Assembly: GCA_947561585.1 (NCBI GenBank)
Contig: CANNZV010002570.1
Coordinates: forward strand, 1 to 64,000
DNA from: Caprella mutica
Lineage: Eukaryota > Arthropoda > Malacostraca > Amphipoda > Caprellidae
Reading direction: 5' to 3'
DNA: 64,000 nucleotides
Position 1 is the first letter of the stretch; each line of letters starts with the position of its first letter. The translations under genes and the position numbers were made by a program. Positions 38,562 to 49,329 of the stretch are shown here, piece after piece. The notes beneath the pieces were generated by a model that worked only from the letters and a program-made list of their open reading frames with translations, was not told the origin of the DNA and ran no database searches.

Positions 38562-39818
38562 CAGGGTGAGGCGTAAGTTTGGAAGCAATTTTTCAAACAT
38601 TAATATAATTCTTAAAAATAAGTTCCTAAGCAGGTGATAGGGTTTGAACTTTAGTAGAGACACTACTACATACAAAAATTTAGTCAATTCAAAAATGTCA
38701 GACAAAAGAGAAGCTATTATTGCTCTACACCGTGCCGGGAAGTCAGATTCCGTCATTTCAAAGACTCTCTCAATAGCGAGATCGACTGTTTGGAAGTGTG
38801 TGAAGCGTTTTAATGAGAGAGGAGACTTGACTGATCGTCCAAGAAGTGGTAGACAACGTTCACAACGCACCAAACAACTGATAAAATGTGCCCGAGAGAA
38901 GATCAGGAGGAACCCGAAAAGGTCAATACGATTGTTAGCCAAAACAGCTAATGTGAGTCCCGGAACAATGAGAAGAGTTGTCAAAGAAGACCTAAAGATG
39001 TGTTCTTTCACCTCCAAAAGAGACAGACTCTGTCAGAAGCTGTAAAGAAAAAGAGATTTGAGAGAAGCAAAGCACTTCTGAGAGAATTGAAGTCTGGCAC
39101 GGCTGGTGAAATTGTTTGGTCTGACGAAAAAATTTTCACAGTGGAAATGGCTCACAACCGGAGGAATGACAGAATAATTGGTAAAAGTGCAAAAGACATC
39201 CCATACAACCAAAAAACTGTCCACAGAACCATGAAACCTGCTTCAGTAATGGTCTGGGCCCCCGTTTCAGAAACTTGGAGATCTCCTTTGATTTTTGTGG
39301 AACAAGGCGCCAAAATCAATGCTAAATGTTATATTGAGAATATTTTGACGCCAATGTTGGAGTCAGCTAAGGATCACTTCGGTAAGGACACTCTATGGAC
39401 ATTTCAGCAAGAAATTCACATACTGCAAATGTCACTCAAAACTGGTGCTATGACCATCTTCCACGGTTTTGGTCCAAAGAAATGTGGCCTCCCTGCTCCC
39501 CAGATGTTAATCCTATGGACTTTTCGGTATGGTCCATTCGTGAATCAAAGGCCTGTGGTAAATTCCATCGCAGTGTGGATGATTTAAAGCGTTCGCTCCA
39601 GAGATCTTGGAAGGAAATTTCACAAGAACAGTTGCGTGCCGCAGTAGTAGGAGTTCGGAGGAGATTTGAGGCTGTTATTAAAAACAAGGGGGGACATTTT
39701 GAATAAATTTATGATTTTTGAATTCTTAAAACCCTTATGTAATAATACATAACTGTAAATTATTAAATATATTTTTAATATGCACTTTCATTTGCTTCCA
39801 AACTTACGCCCCACCCTG
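38562..39818 (+). mobile_element. maT-type (DD37D) Tc1/mariner transposon, copy 2
   Basis: The left end CAGGGTGAGGCGTAAGTTTG and inverted right end CAGGGTGGGGCGTAAGTTTG differ at one position. TA flanks both ends (38560-38561 and 39819-39820). It is about 40 bp shorter than copy 1, mostly through deletions in the leader and near the 3' end. Sequence identity to copy 1 is high across the gene, but the inactivating lesions differ. Confidence 0.93.
38695..39706 (+). pseudogene. maT-family transposase, two frameshifts, second catalytic Asp lost
   Basis: The start is the ATG at 38695 (MSDKREAI). The N-terminal helix-turn-helix half is intact to about 39010, where a base missing from a C-run (CACCTCC instead of CACCCTCC) shifts the frame. 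The next segment carries WSDEKIFTVE. A 7-base deletion at about 39412 then removes the Asp-Gly of the QQDGVTSH block, destroying the second catalytic residue. The last segment has PPCSPDVNPMDFSVW and ends at TAA 39704-39706. Here the Cys codon that is TGA in copy 1 is intact, so the two copies broke independently. Confidence 0.9.
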
Positions 39819-39824
39819 TATAAC

Positions 39825-40940
39825 AAATAAATTAGGGGGTTTGTTCAACCTCCCACCAGATATAAACAGCTGGAAGTGCATATATTGCCTTCCTTTCAGT
39901 TTCAAATGCATATGCCTTTTCTTATATCCATTATCTTTAAGTGCATATGTTTTATCTGCAAAACATATGAGTTTTCTCAAAAAGCATAAAACCTGTTGCA
40001 TATGCAGTATATTTCCCAGTGCATATACTGCATATTTGGAAATGCATAATGTCACAACCCTATAGATAACATTGAACTTTATTTTTGAATTTCAAATTCT
40101 AAAAAGGTAAGTGAATGACAAATTCACACGGTATGAGGACAGCAAGTTTTAATTCATTTTTCTTCAAGAATGCATAACTTCAAGTTTCATTCAATATCTA
40201 TTTTTTTGGTAATAATGGAAGAGGAAAATGAATAGGTGATAGATGAAGCCTACGGTGCCTACGTAACCAAAAATCTAAGAGGAAAATGAAGGGGTAACGG
40301 TAAATGAAGTCTACCTAACACAAAATCTAAGACCTCGTGGTTGAAGAGCAGAATCCTAGCGCTATCCTCTAAAACTGCAAGTAGCGTTAAAAAACTTATA
40401 AACATGGTAACAAAATCATAATTAAATTAAAACAGTTCGGAGTCTGGTGACAAGTCATCTCTCCATTTCACCACAGACAGTATTCGGATGTTATTCAAAG
40501 CCAATAATACTAAAATTCAAGGGTATAGCTATATAACAAACTGTCTACCTACTACTTAGGACTTTCTCCACAAATGTTAGGTTGATCTTCAACTGTATTT
40601 CACTTCAATCTAAGCATAATCAGGTTCACAGCTCAAGACAGGATCATGTACATTTGCAAATATTTACATATGATTGAAGCATGTGCTTGTAGAGAATATC
40701 ATAAAAAATTGTCTACCTACAACACCTATAAGTATTTTTTATTTATTTATTAGACAACTGAACTACTTCAGGGAAAGTCCCCCATTTATTAGTCATGTAG
40801 GTTACAAAATGAGTTTCTTTTTTCCCTGGTAGCAAGCTACCGAGGCAACCAGCTGCTTTAGGGATTTACATGGATTCATATTGATATAACAGGATATTTA
40901 ACCTATATATGGAACTAAATGGTAGTATATTTTGAATATC
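39825..40940. other. Intergenic DNA with a GCATATGC-rich patch
   Basis: The stretch 39870-40060 repeats GCATAT-type motifs, with some inverse symmetry (GCATATACTGCATATT), and may be a decayed MITE. No gene was seen up to the LINE fragment. Confidence 0.4.
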
Positions 40941-40944
40941 TAGA

Positions 40945-41570
40945 TGAGAGGAGGGCATCACTCACCACTAAATTTTATTTTATATTCTGAGGGATTTAAG
41001 AAAATTGAAAATGAGAGAAGGGTTGATATCCTCTCCCAAGAGAGTTGATGTTGGTAGGGTTGAGGATGGTGCTTCTTGCGATGGTTAGTTCGGTACAGTC
41101 TAGGAAGATATGCTTCATTGTCACACCATGGACATGGTGGAACATTTCGGGCAATAGACTCACTCATTATATAGCTGTTAGTGAAGTTGATATGTCAAAG
41201 ACGAATCTGTTAATTATGACTCCTTCCTTCCTTGCCTAGTTCAGAATTTTTTATTTTGATGGTTCATTTACTATTGATTTGAAATGCGATTTCCTTTTGT
41301 TCCATTGTATTTTCCACAGTGAAATTAGCTTGCTTTTTATAAGAGGGGTCCAGTCGGTATGGGGACAAGGTATAAATTCTGGGTTTCTGGTTGCTGCCTG
41401 TTTGCCCTCCTGATCTGCTAGTTAATTACCTGGAATTCCGCTATGACCTGGAATCCATATGATTGCTATTTCAATGTTGGATGATAGGAGGTTGTGAAAG
41501 AGAATTTGAATTTTGTAACAGAGTTGGTTTTTGGGCTGTATTTCACTGAGTACTTCTATTCTATTCTTTC
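40945..41570 (-). pseudogene. LINE (non-LTR retrotransposon) RNase H and 3' fragment
   Basis: The minus strand reads LSEIQPKNQLCYKIQILFHN, then IAIIWIPGHSGIPGN, then a stop (TTA at 41422-41424) in place of the expected Glu, then LADQEGKQAATRNPEF. WIPGHxGIxGNExAD is the RNase H signature of Jockey/R1-like ORF2 proteins. Further on, CPWC and HIFLDC appear in different frames, fitting the C-terminal CCHC motif with a frameshift between. The fragment is truncated upstream and has several lesions. Confidence 0.8.
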
Positions 41571-41574
41571 AAAT

Positions 41575-42459
41575 GAACAGGTATCATAACAAAATCACAA
41601 CTTGATCAGTGGGTAAACCATAATTTCTTTAATCAATAGCTATCGGATTTAACAAAATGTAAACAATATTCACTAATTCTAGATAAATACATTCCATATA
41701 ATATTTTTACCTTTAAACCTAATTATTTATCGAAAAGAAATCTGGCAATCGATAGCAGAGATTTTAGAGAATACACTGTAAAAATTGTAAATCAAATTTA
41801 CACTCTTAACTATAAAAAAATAAGTCAAAGGAAAACTCAACCAGTTTTTTTTCTATTTATTCCTATCTAAATAAATGTTAGCGTAGCGCTTTGTTATGAT
41901 TTCGGCAATCAGCTGTTCAAACTGTAAACGCCAGAATGTACCAGCCTTGATAGATTGCCTTGATTAGAGTCCCTGGGTGCTAAAAGAAAACAAATGTATA
42001 TTTTTAATATAAGTTTAATATAAATCATCACTGAAACTTTGAAGTTTCAGTGAAAGAAAATTGATACATATTTTTAATATAAATCTCTTTCAAAAAATGA
42101 TAAACATTTCATAAATGAAAAAAAAGTATTTCATGATCCAAATTACAACAGATCGGGGTCTTCCATTCACTAGACAGTTACAAGTTAGAGCCCCTGGGCA
42201 CCACAACAAAATAAACGGCATCTCTAACCTTCCTTTAAGTAATTAAATTTATAAACTCTTCAAAATTGAGAAGAAAAAAGAACATTGTATAAGAATAAAC
42301 AACAATAAAAAATAATTAAATTTCCTTCATTTTCTAATGGTACCAAACAATTTTTAGTTTTAGGAACATAATTTTCTCCTTGGAAAATATTACTCGGGAA
42401 TCATATTCTAATTAGGTTACAGAAAGTTTTAAATATAGTATTCATTGGAATGAGCTTGT
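41575..42459. other. AT-rich DNA downstream of the SET-recombinase gene
   Basis: This is the 3' flank of the minus-strand gene ending at 42460 and should hold its 3' UTR. I see no firm poly(A) signal or other gene. Confidence 0.4.
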
Positions 42460-42938
42460 TTATTGTTTGTTTAGTCGACGATAATTATATATCGCAGTTC
42501 GAACCTTGTGTACCTTCTGTGGAGTACTGAAATTCCTGAGTGAAGGGAGAACACCTGATTTTACTAATGGAACTATATTTTTTGATACAGGCCTAGGACT
42601 TTCATTTATACGATCATTTATATAGAAATGGAATTTATCCTTTAGAACTTTTTTTTCTCGATCTGAGAATTTCATTCTCTTACGTTTGGGGGTGACGCAA
42701 TCTCTCTCAGAAGAGTGGAATGTCTCATCACTTGACGTAGAATGGTCTAATTCTCTGGTTTCATAGCTCGGCGAAGGATCGTCTACTTCTCTGGTTTCAT
42801 AGCTCGGAGAAGGATCGTCTACTTCTCTGGTTTCATAGCTCGGAGAAGGATCGTCTACTTCTCTGGTTTCATAGCTCGGAGAAGGATCGTCTAATTCTCT
42901 TCGAAGCGGTGATTCCATGGCGAAATAGCTTTCCAAAT
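42460..42938 (-). CDS. Last exon: repeat-bearing C-terminal domain
   Basis: The acceptor TTTTGACAG precedes ATTTGG, and the preceding exon's G completes GAT (Asp). The exon encodes about 159 residues and stops with TAA at 42460-42462. An acidic tandem repeat comes first, four copies of DDPSPSYETREV encoded by a 36-bp minisatellite (about 42747-42900). Then follow a basic segment KRKRMKFSDREKKVL and a C-terminal region SLRNFSTPQKVHKVRTAIYN plus YRR. The last part resembles the SANT/Myb-like tails seen after Crypton-type recombinase domains, but that assignment is tentative. The repeat suggests a disordered, length-variable linker. Confidence 0.75.
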
Positions 42939-43508
42939 CTGTCAAAATAATTTGATGTAAATTAAATGTGGCGTGTATTTTAAGACCGTTTCAGTCATCA
43001 AAGGTGAAATTATAGAAGGGATCTCTGAATAGAAATTACACAGGAGAGCAGCTTGATAGATGTCAATAATTTTATGAGTATTTGAAGATTTGTACGAAAC
43101 ACTAATCTGACCCATGGTTTTGATTTACAATCACCATTCACTGACAGGTCTTATTCAAGCAGAAAAGCTACAGTGTAAAAAGTAACAAAAATATCACTGA
43201 TCCCCTGAATATTAAATGAAGATATGATAGTTCATACTCAACACACAAATCTTATGACCTCGTAGTTAAAGAGCATAACTCTAGCACTATCTCTAAATGT
43301 CTATAACTACAATTAGAGATCAAAAATGATAAACCTGAATGAATTCAAGTACAAGAAATTAGAAATAAATAACCGCCGCAATCATATCATTCATACCCTA
43401 CTAGTTCACATGGGCTCTGGATATTAATGTAATCCGTGAATATTGAGAGAAGATTGATGTTACAGGATGATAAAGAGTCATAAGACACATTACATTACAT
43501 TTACGTAC

Positions 43509-44145
43509 CATTTAGATTCTCCTCATTTAAATTCTCTGTATTTCCACTTTCTTGGTCCATAGACGTAGAGGTAATTTCCTTTTGCATCTTATCCGCAATG
43601 ATGATAGAATTGAGCGCTGGTGGACATCTGTATATGGTTTCATGGATGTCTTTCGAATGGCTGAAGATTTTGAGCAGACTTCCATGCTCTTTTTCAGTTA
43701 AGTTGGCTCCCTCCATGATCATGGCGACTAAATGCCTGTTTTTTGTCGCATTAATAGAACCAACTCCATATTTTGTACACACAAAGTCTAGATCATGCCA
43801 CCCTGAGCTGTGGTTAGTGCTGTTTAAAGATGCAAATACAAAATTATTTTCTTTTGGGATTCCAGATAATTTTCTGATATTATCATTAATCATATATTCA
43901 AAAAAGCGACCATATTCACGGTTGACCACAATGTCTGCATTCTCTTTGCCATTTTTGGCTGGGACATAGAAGATCAAATTATCTTTGAGGATGTTTTTAT
44001 GTGCATCAGACAGTTTTACTATATGTTCGGTGTTTGTGTAAGTACCCGCTATTCCTCTTCTGCAGTGTTCAGTTGTAAGTCTGCAAACTTCTTCCCCCCT
44101 CCTTGCATTCTTAAGAGTCAAGTATGCAAACATCAGACGTCGAAT
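43509..44145 (-). CDS. Tyrosine recombinase (Crypton-like) catalytic exon
   Basis: The acceptor TGTCTTTTCAG precedes ATTCGACG and the donor is G|GTACGT. The 637 nt encode 212 residues. Motifs fit a tyrosine recombinase fold. NARRGEEVCRLT (residues 13-24) holds the first-box arginine. TKNRHLVAM (134-142) matches the TxRKHxAT-like second box. FSHSKDIHETIYR (161-173) matches the GHxxxxHxxYYR block, with His163 and the candidate nucleophile Tyr172. The usual Gly before that His is Ser. Such domains cut and rejoin DNA through a phosphotyrosine intermediate. Retained R, H and Y with no stops suggest recent function or domestication under selection. Family placement is by motif recall only. Confidence 0.78.
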
Positions 44146-44392
44146 CTGAAAAGACATTTATGTTGAATAGCTAAAATGAAGAATAGATTAGCTAACAAGT
44201 TTGATTTAGTTCGCTAAAAAAATTACTTTTCTTATATTAACATATACATCTATAAGAAAATTTATTTCCCACTTCTAATTTTACGCTATAATGAAAAATT
44301 AATATTAATTATTAAAAGTTACACTTTTCTCACTGAAGTGAAATGATATTTACAACTATACACATTGAATGCGTGAATCAGTGTGATCCTAC

Positions 44393-45381
44393 CTTGATGT
44401 AGGATTTCCCATCAGCAGGCAATTCTTCTCCATATTTTAGCAACGTCTGTAATTCATTTGTTACAGATCGTACCAATTCGCATAATATATCTTTAGCAGG
44501 AATATTTGCAGGTACTCTAGTTTTGTCTTGACGCTTGATACTGATGGAATCTAGTGCCTTCTTCCTTCTTGATTTCCAGAACATATTGGATGTTTTTTGG
44601 AATTCGTTCAGTTTTACTGTTAAATCTTTCTCTCCGTCTATTGTGGTGAGAACTGAGGCGATGTCACAAGTACACCTTATTATTTCATAATAATATAGCA
44701 CCTGATTTTTCTGTTCCTCACAAATATTTTCTATGATATCAGTTAAAATTTCAATTTTTCCCACTGTCATCATATCAATAAGATTGGCTTGGCCTTTGAC
44801 TTGTTCTTTGAATTTACCAAAAATTAATGCTAATCCTCGCAAATGCTTTCTAACTCTCTTGGCCGTTTCGAAAGGTTTTCTTTCATTCATCACGTTTGCG
44901 AAGTACTGCTTCCCAATTCGCAACATCCAATCGGAATCTCTAATTAATTTACCTAATTCATCATTGCGTAAGGTACTGATCAGTTTCGAGTATTCCGATT
45001 GGCCCTTATCATCCAATCTGTTGAATTCATTAGTCTTCATTTTGGCGACACATTTGTGTCTCGAAGAATTTGATTTGAGGATAAAAGCATAACAGTTGGC
45101 ACATTGTATCACATCTTCAGAGGAGCATTTTCTTTTGGTCATTATAGGAAAATTCCCGTCTTCCCTTTTACGTAAGTAGTTATATTTTTCAATACCTTTA
45201 TTTTTCAGTTTGGTGAACTCAAGAGTTCTTTTTTTAGGAGATAAAGTAAAGAGGTGATTTGTTTCTTGAAAATGAACTGTTTTGAGGTGGCGCATTATAT
45301 CTGCGACCACCTTATCGCAGTACAGACAAGGTCGCGGAACTCTTCTAGATTTTGAATTGATAGAAGGTTTTGGCCTCAGAC
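44393..45381 (-). CDS. Zinc-finger and core-binding exon upstream of the recombinase
   Basis: The acceptor TTTTGTTCTCAG precedes GTCTGAGG, and the array exon's terminal G completes GGT. The donor is AAG|GTAGGA. The 989 nt encode about 330 residues without a stop. Cys19, Cys22, His32 and His37 (PCLYCDKVVADIMRHLKTVH) form a C2H2-like finger. Cys94, Cys97, His109 and Cys111 (CANCYAFILKSNSSRHKC) form a second zinc-binding knuckle. The segment IRDSDWMLRIGKQYFAN and RVRKHLRGLALIF resembles the helical N-terminal part of Crypton-type recombinases. Codon use and length are what one expects of real coding sequence, unlike the repeat-derived frames elsewhere. Confidence 0.8.
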
Positions 45382-45385
45382 CTGA

Positions 45386-46266
45386 GAACAAAACGATAAT
45401 TATAGCAAAAGTATCAATCTGTATTGCTAACTATATAAAAAAAAATTTCTTTAATTCGATCTTTCCCACTTGACGACCCCACCAAATTTGATTCAAATTA
45501 TTTTTTTATATGTATTTTTGTCCATAGAGATTGTTTAATGTTTTCCAACTTTTTTGAGTTGGGTCTGGTAATAGTGATAAATAAATGCCATTTTGTGTTT
45601 AAAATCTTGGTTCTCTAAACCAATATTTGAATCTAGTTAAATAATTTCATATGTATAAAAAGAGAACTGTACCGTCATTTGCCTTTTTTATTACTCACTC
45701 AATCATGCTATTTTATTTGTTAATAATTAGCTCATTATTGTGGCAAGAGAAGATGATATTCTATGACTTTGGGACTCAAAATTTAGTTTTATATATAACC
45801 AAAAATCATTGTAATTAACCTATTACAATATATAAAAACAAGAAATGAAGTTTTAGGTATAAAATTAAAAAGTGGAAAAAATCTATATTTTTTAATATTT
45901 TGGTTATATTCAACTCATTTGTGGCGGATGAAGATTATTTAGCAGAGCAGGCCAGAGCCATATAATTTATTATCTAATTTCATCTATTACGAATAATATA
46001 AATGAAAAATGAAAATTTTAATAAATGATCATATTCATAAAATGGTGGGTTTTCACTATTTTTAAAATTTTCAAGTCTCTTGTGGCGCATGAAAGAATTG
46101 GTTTAGAGAACCATAATTTTTAACACAAAATGGCATTTATTTATCAGTATTACCAGACCCAACTCAAGAAGTAGAAAAAACGCTCCACCCCATTACACAT
46201 ATACCAGCATTGAAGTAATAAATTTAAAATATCACGGAACTGGAAATATATTCGATATATGTATGA
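45386..46266. repeat. Foldback pair in the large intron
   Basis: A ~85-bp sequence at 45541-45630, including GAGTTGGGTCTGGTAATA and AATGCCATTTTGTG, recurs inverted at 46085-46180. The arms are about 90% alike by eye. It is probably a MITE or decayed TIR element. No termini or target duplication were fixed. Confidence 0.6.
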
Positions 46267-46267
46267 C

Positions 46268-48854
46268 GGTTCTAGGACAACTCGCCACCGGACAATTCGC
46301 CGCGTGATTTATGTCTTGCCGGTGTATACATCATTAACATATATTTGAAAATATTATAAATTTGAACAATGATTAATTTCTATACGCTCAAGACAAATTT
46401 CAATTTTTTAGTTTCTTGTTATATTATGGGATTATAATTATTGGGATTATTTCAGGCTGCAAAAGATATTAGAGCTATTAATATAAAATTAGAAGCATTT
46501 AACGTCTGCTTCGAAATGAAGGGCTTTCTAGTTGACGTCAAAAGAAATTTAAATACAAAGACAGGAAGAAAAAATCAGAAAGCAAAGTTACTGTTTGAGC
46601 AAAGGCACAAACCACCAATCCGTGACATACTCATGGATATAGAAAAGCTACTTCGTGGATGCAATCTTTTACCAAGGAATTATATAAAATAATTATATAC
46701 ACAAGCAAAGGTGACTGCACTCACGAATAGAAGAGAAAAATAAAGAGGTGATAGTAAATGTAATTCATTAGCCTACCTAAGACAAATATCTAAGACTTTG
46801 TAGTTCAATAACCTTTATTCGCAATAATGTACTAGTTTTAAACTGGAGTAATTTTTTATATAAGACATTAAACGTGTTAAAATACACCTGAAATTGTTTA
46901 TTTTTCAATAAAAAGTTATTTTTATCAAAATACTTTAAAAATCGAACGAATAAAATATCATTGTTAATTTACAACACACAGTACGTTTATATAATAGTTA
47001 AAAAACAGTATATTTAACTTGTGAAATGTGGAAAAGAAAACATTTTCAAATACTGCTAAGAAAATTAATTAATTTACAACACGCAGTTTATATTTAAAAT
47101 ATTTATTATAAATTAATGGTGTGTACGACATTTGTTTTGGCGGCGAATTCCAAACCGAGAGTTGTACTAACGGCGAGTTGTCCTAACGGCGAGTTGTCCT
47201 AACGGCGAGTTGTCCTAACGGCGAGTTGTCCTAACGGCGAGTTGTCCTAACGGCGAGTTGTCCTAACGGCGAGTTGTCCTAACGGCGAGTTGTCCTAACG
47301 GCGAGTTGTCCTAACGGCGAGTTGTCCTAACGGCGAGTTGTCCTAACGGCGAGTTGTCCTAACGGCGAGTTGTCCTAACGGCGAGTTGTCCTAACGGCGA
47401 GTTGTCCTAACGGCGAGTTGTCCTAACGGCGAGTTGTCCTAACGGCAAATTGTCCTAACGGCAAATTGTCCTAACGGCAAATTGTCCTAACGGCAAATTG
47501 TCCTAACGGCAAATTGTCCTAACGGCAAATTGTCCTAACGGCAAATTGTCCTAACGGCAAATTGTCCTAACGGCAAATTGTCCTAACGGCAAATTGTCCT
47601 AACGGCAAATTGTCCTAACGGCAAATTGTCCTAACGGCAAATTGTCCTAACGGCAAATTGTCCTAACGGCAAATTGTCCTAACGGCAAATTGTCCTAACG
47701 GCAAATTGTCCTGACGGCAAATTGTCCTAACGGCAAATTGTCCTAACGGCAAATTGTCCTAACGGCAAATTGTCCTAACGGCAAATTGTCCTAACGGCAA
47801 ATTGTCCTAACGGCAAATTGTCCTAACGGCAAATTGTCCTAACGGCAAATTGTCCTAACGGCAAATTGTCCTAACGGCAAATTGTCCTAACGGAGAGCTG
47901 TCCTAACGGCAAATTGTCCTAACGGAGAGCTGTCCTAACGGCGAATTGTCCTAACGGCGAATTGTCCTAACGGAGAGCTGTCCTAACGGCGAATTGTCCT
48001 AACGGAGAGCTGTCCTAACGGCGAATTGTCCTAACGGAGAGCTGTCCTAACGGAGAGCTGTCCTAACGGCGAATTGTCCTAACGGCGAATTGTCCTAACG
48101 GCGAATTGTCCTAACGGAGAGCTGTCCTAACGGCGAATTGTCCTAACGGAGAGCTGTCCTAACGGCGAATTGTACTCATGGAGAGCTGTCCTAACGGCGA
48201 ATTGTACTCATGGAGAGCTGTCCTAACGGCGAATTGTACTCATGGAGAGCTGTCCTAACGGCGAATTGTACTCATGGAGAGCTGTCCTAACGGCGAATTG
48301 TACTCATGGAGAGCTGTCCTAACGGCGAATTGTACTCATGGAGAGCTGTCCTAACGGCGAATTGTACTCATGGAGAGCTGTCCTAACGGCGAATTGTACT
48401 CATGGAGAGCTGTCCTAACGGCGAATTGTACTCATGGAGAGCTGTCCTAACGGCGAATTGTACTCATGGAGAGCTGTCCTAACGGCGAATTGTACTCATG
48501 GAGAGCTGTCCTAACGGCGAATTGTACTCATGGAGAATTGTACTCATGGAGAATTGTACTCATGGAGAATTGTACTCATGGAGAATTGTACTCATGGAGA
48601 ATTGTACTCATGGAGAATTGTACTCATGGCGAATTGTACTCATGGCGAATTGTACTCATGGCGAATTGTACTCATGGTGAATTGTACTCATGGCGAATTG
48701 TACTCATGGCGAATTGTACTCATGGCGAATTGTACTCATGGCGAATTGTACTCATGGCGAATTGTACTCATGGCGAATTGTACTCATGGCGAATTGTACT
48801 CATGGCGAATTGTACTCATGGCGAATTGTACTCATGGCGAATTGTCCTGTCACC
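46268..48854. mobile_element. Tandem-repeat-TIR element with a hugely expanded right arm
   Basis: The left end reads GGTTCTAGGACAACTCGCC and the right end GAATTGTCCTGTCACC, i.e. the GGTGNNNGGAC terminus inverted. The left arm has only about two units, whereas the right arm has about 105 units of 16 bp (47150-48850). The flanks ATGTATGA and ATATATGA match at seven of eight positions, next to an extra C at the left. It lies in the intron between the last array exon and the zinc-finger exon. The frame at 46441-46692 (FQAAKDIRAINIKLEAFN) is internal and may be a coding remnant I cannot place. Confidence 0.75.
47150..48850. repeat. 16-bp minisatellite with ordered variant blocks
   Basis: Units run first as GGCGAGTTGTCCTAAC (about 18), then GGCAAATTGTCCTAAC (about 30). 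A mixture of GGAGAGCTGTCCTAAC and GGCGAATTGTCCTAAC follows. A 32-bp higher-order unit with GCGAATTGTACTCATG comes next (about 12), then GGAGAATTGTACTCAT and finally GGCGAATTGTACTCAT. The HGELYSW peptides read from it are artefacts. The block order records successive local expansions. Confidence 0.95.
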
Positions 48855-48859
48855 ATATA

Positions 48860-49329
48860 TGAACGGTCAGGTCATTGATCAATCATGAAGTGTGTAGTAT
48901 AACAAACTAGCGGATACAACAAACTACATTACAGTTTCCTGTAAAAAATTATATTGTTTGAGTAATTTCGATGAAAACACGAGTTTTTTAAATACTTCTC
49001 AATCCTTCAGTAATAGATAGGAAATAAATAACTTTGAACACTCATATCTCAACCAGTATTAGTTTCCACAAAAAACGTTTTTATTTTAACTATGGACAAG
49101 AATGCATAAAAAAATTAATTAAAATTAAATCTGGTGTAGGTAGTCAAATGGGAAAGATCCACCTGTATTATTGCCAAGTATATAAAAGAAAATCATCAAA
49201 TAGAAATAGTATATATATATATATATATATAATTCTTAAAAGGAATAATTTATCCATAAAATCTGATACCGAGGTAGCTACTAATATTCATTATTTTCCA
49301 TTATAGTTTCCAATTTATATTACTCCAAA
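48860..49329. other. AT-rich intronic DNA
   Basis: This is the intron between array exon copy 1 and the MULE-like element. AATCATGAAGTGTG at about 48880 recurs at about 62590, suggesting another dispersed repeat. A (TA)n run is at 49209-49231. Confidence 0.45.

Noticed and set aside
46441..46692. 83-codon plus-strand frame inside the 46.3-kb element
   Set aside because: It begins at a non-ATG codon and matches no family I recognise. Noted as a possible internal remnant only.
47150..48850. CRISPR-like repeat array
   Set aside because: The units are contiguous with no unique spacers, and the genome is eukaryotic.
48466..48888. Open frames of HGELYSW repeats
   Set aside because: Product of the 16/32-bp minisatellite in a transposon arm, open in three plus frames.
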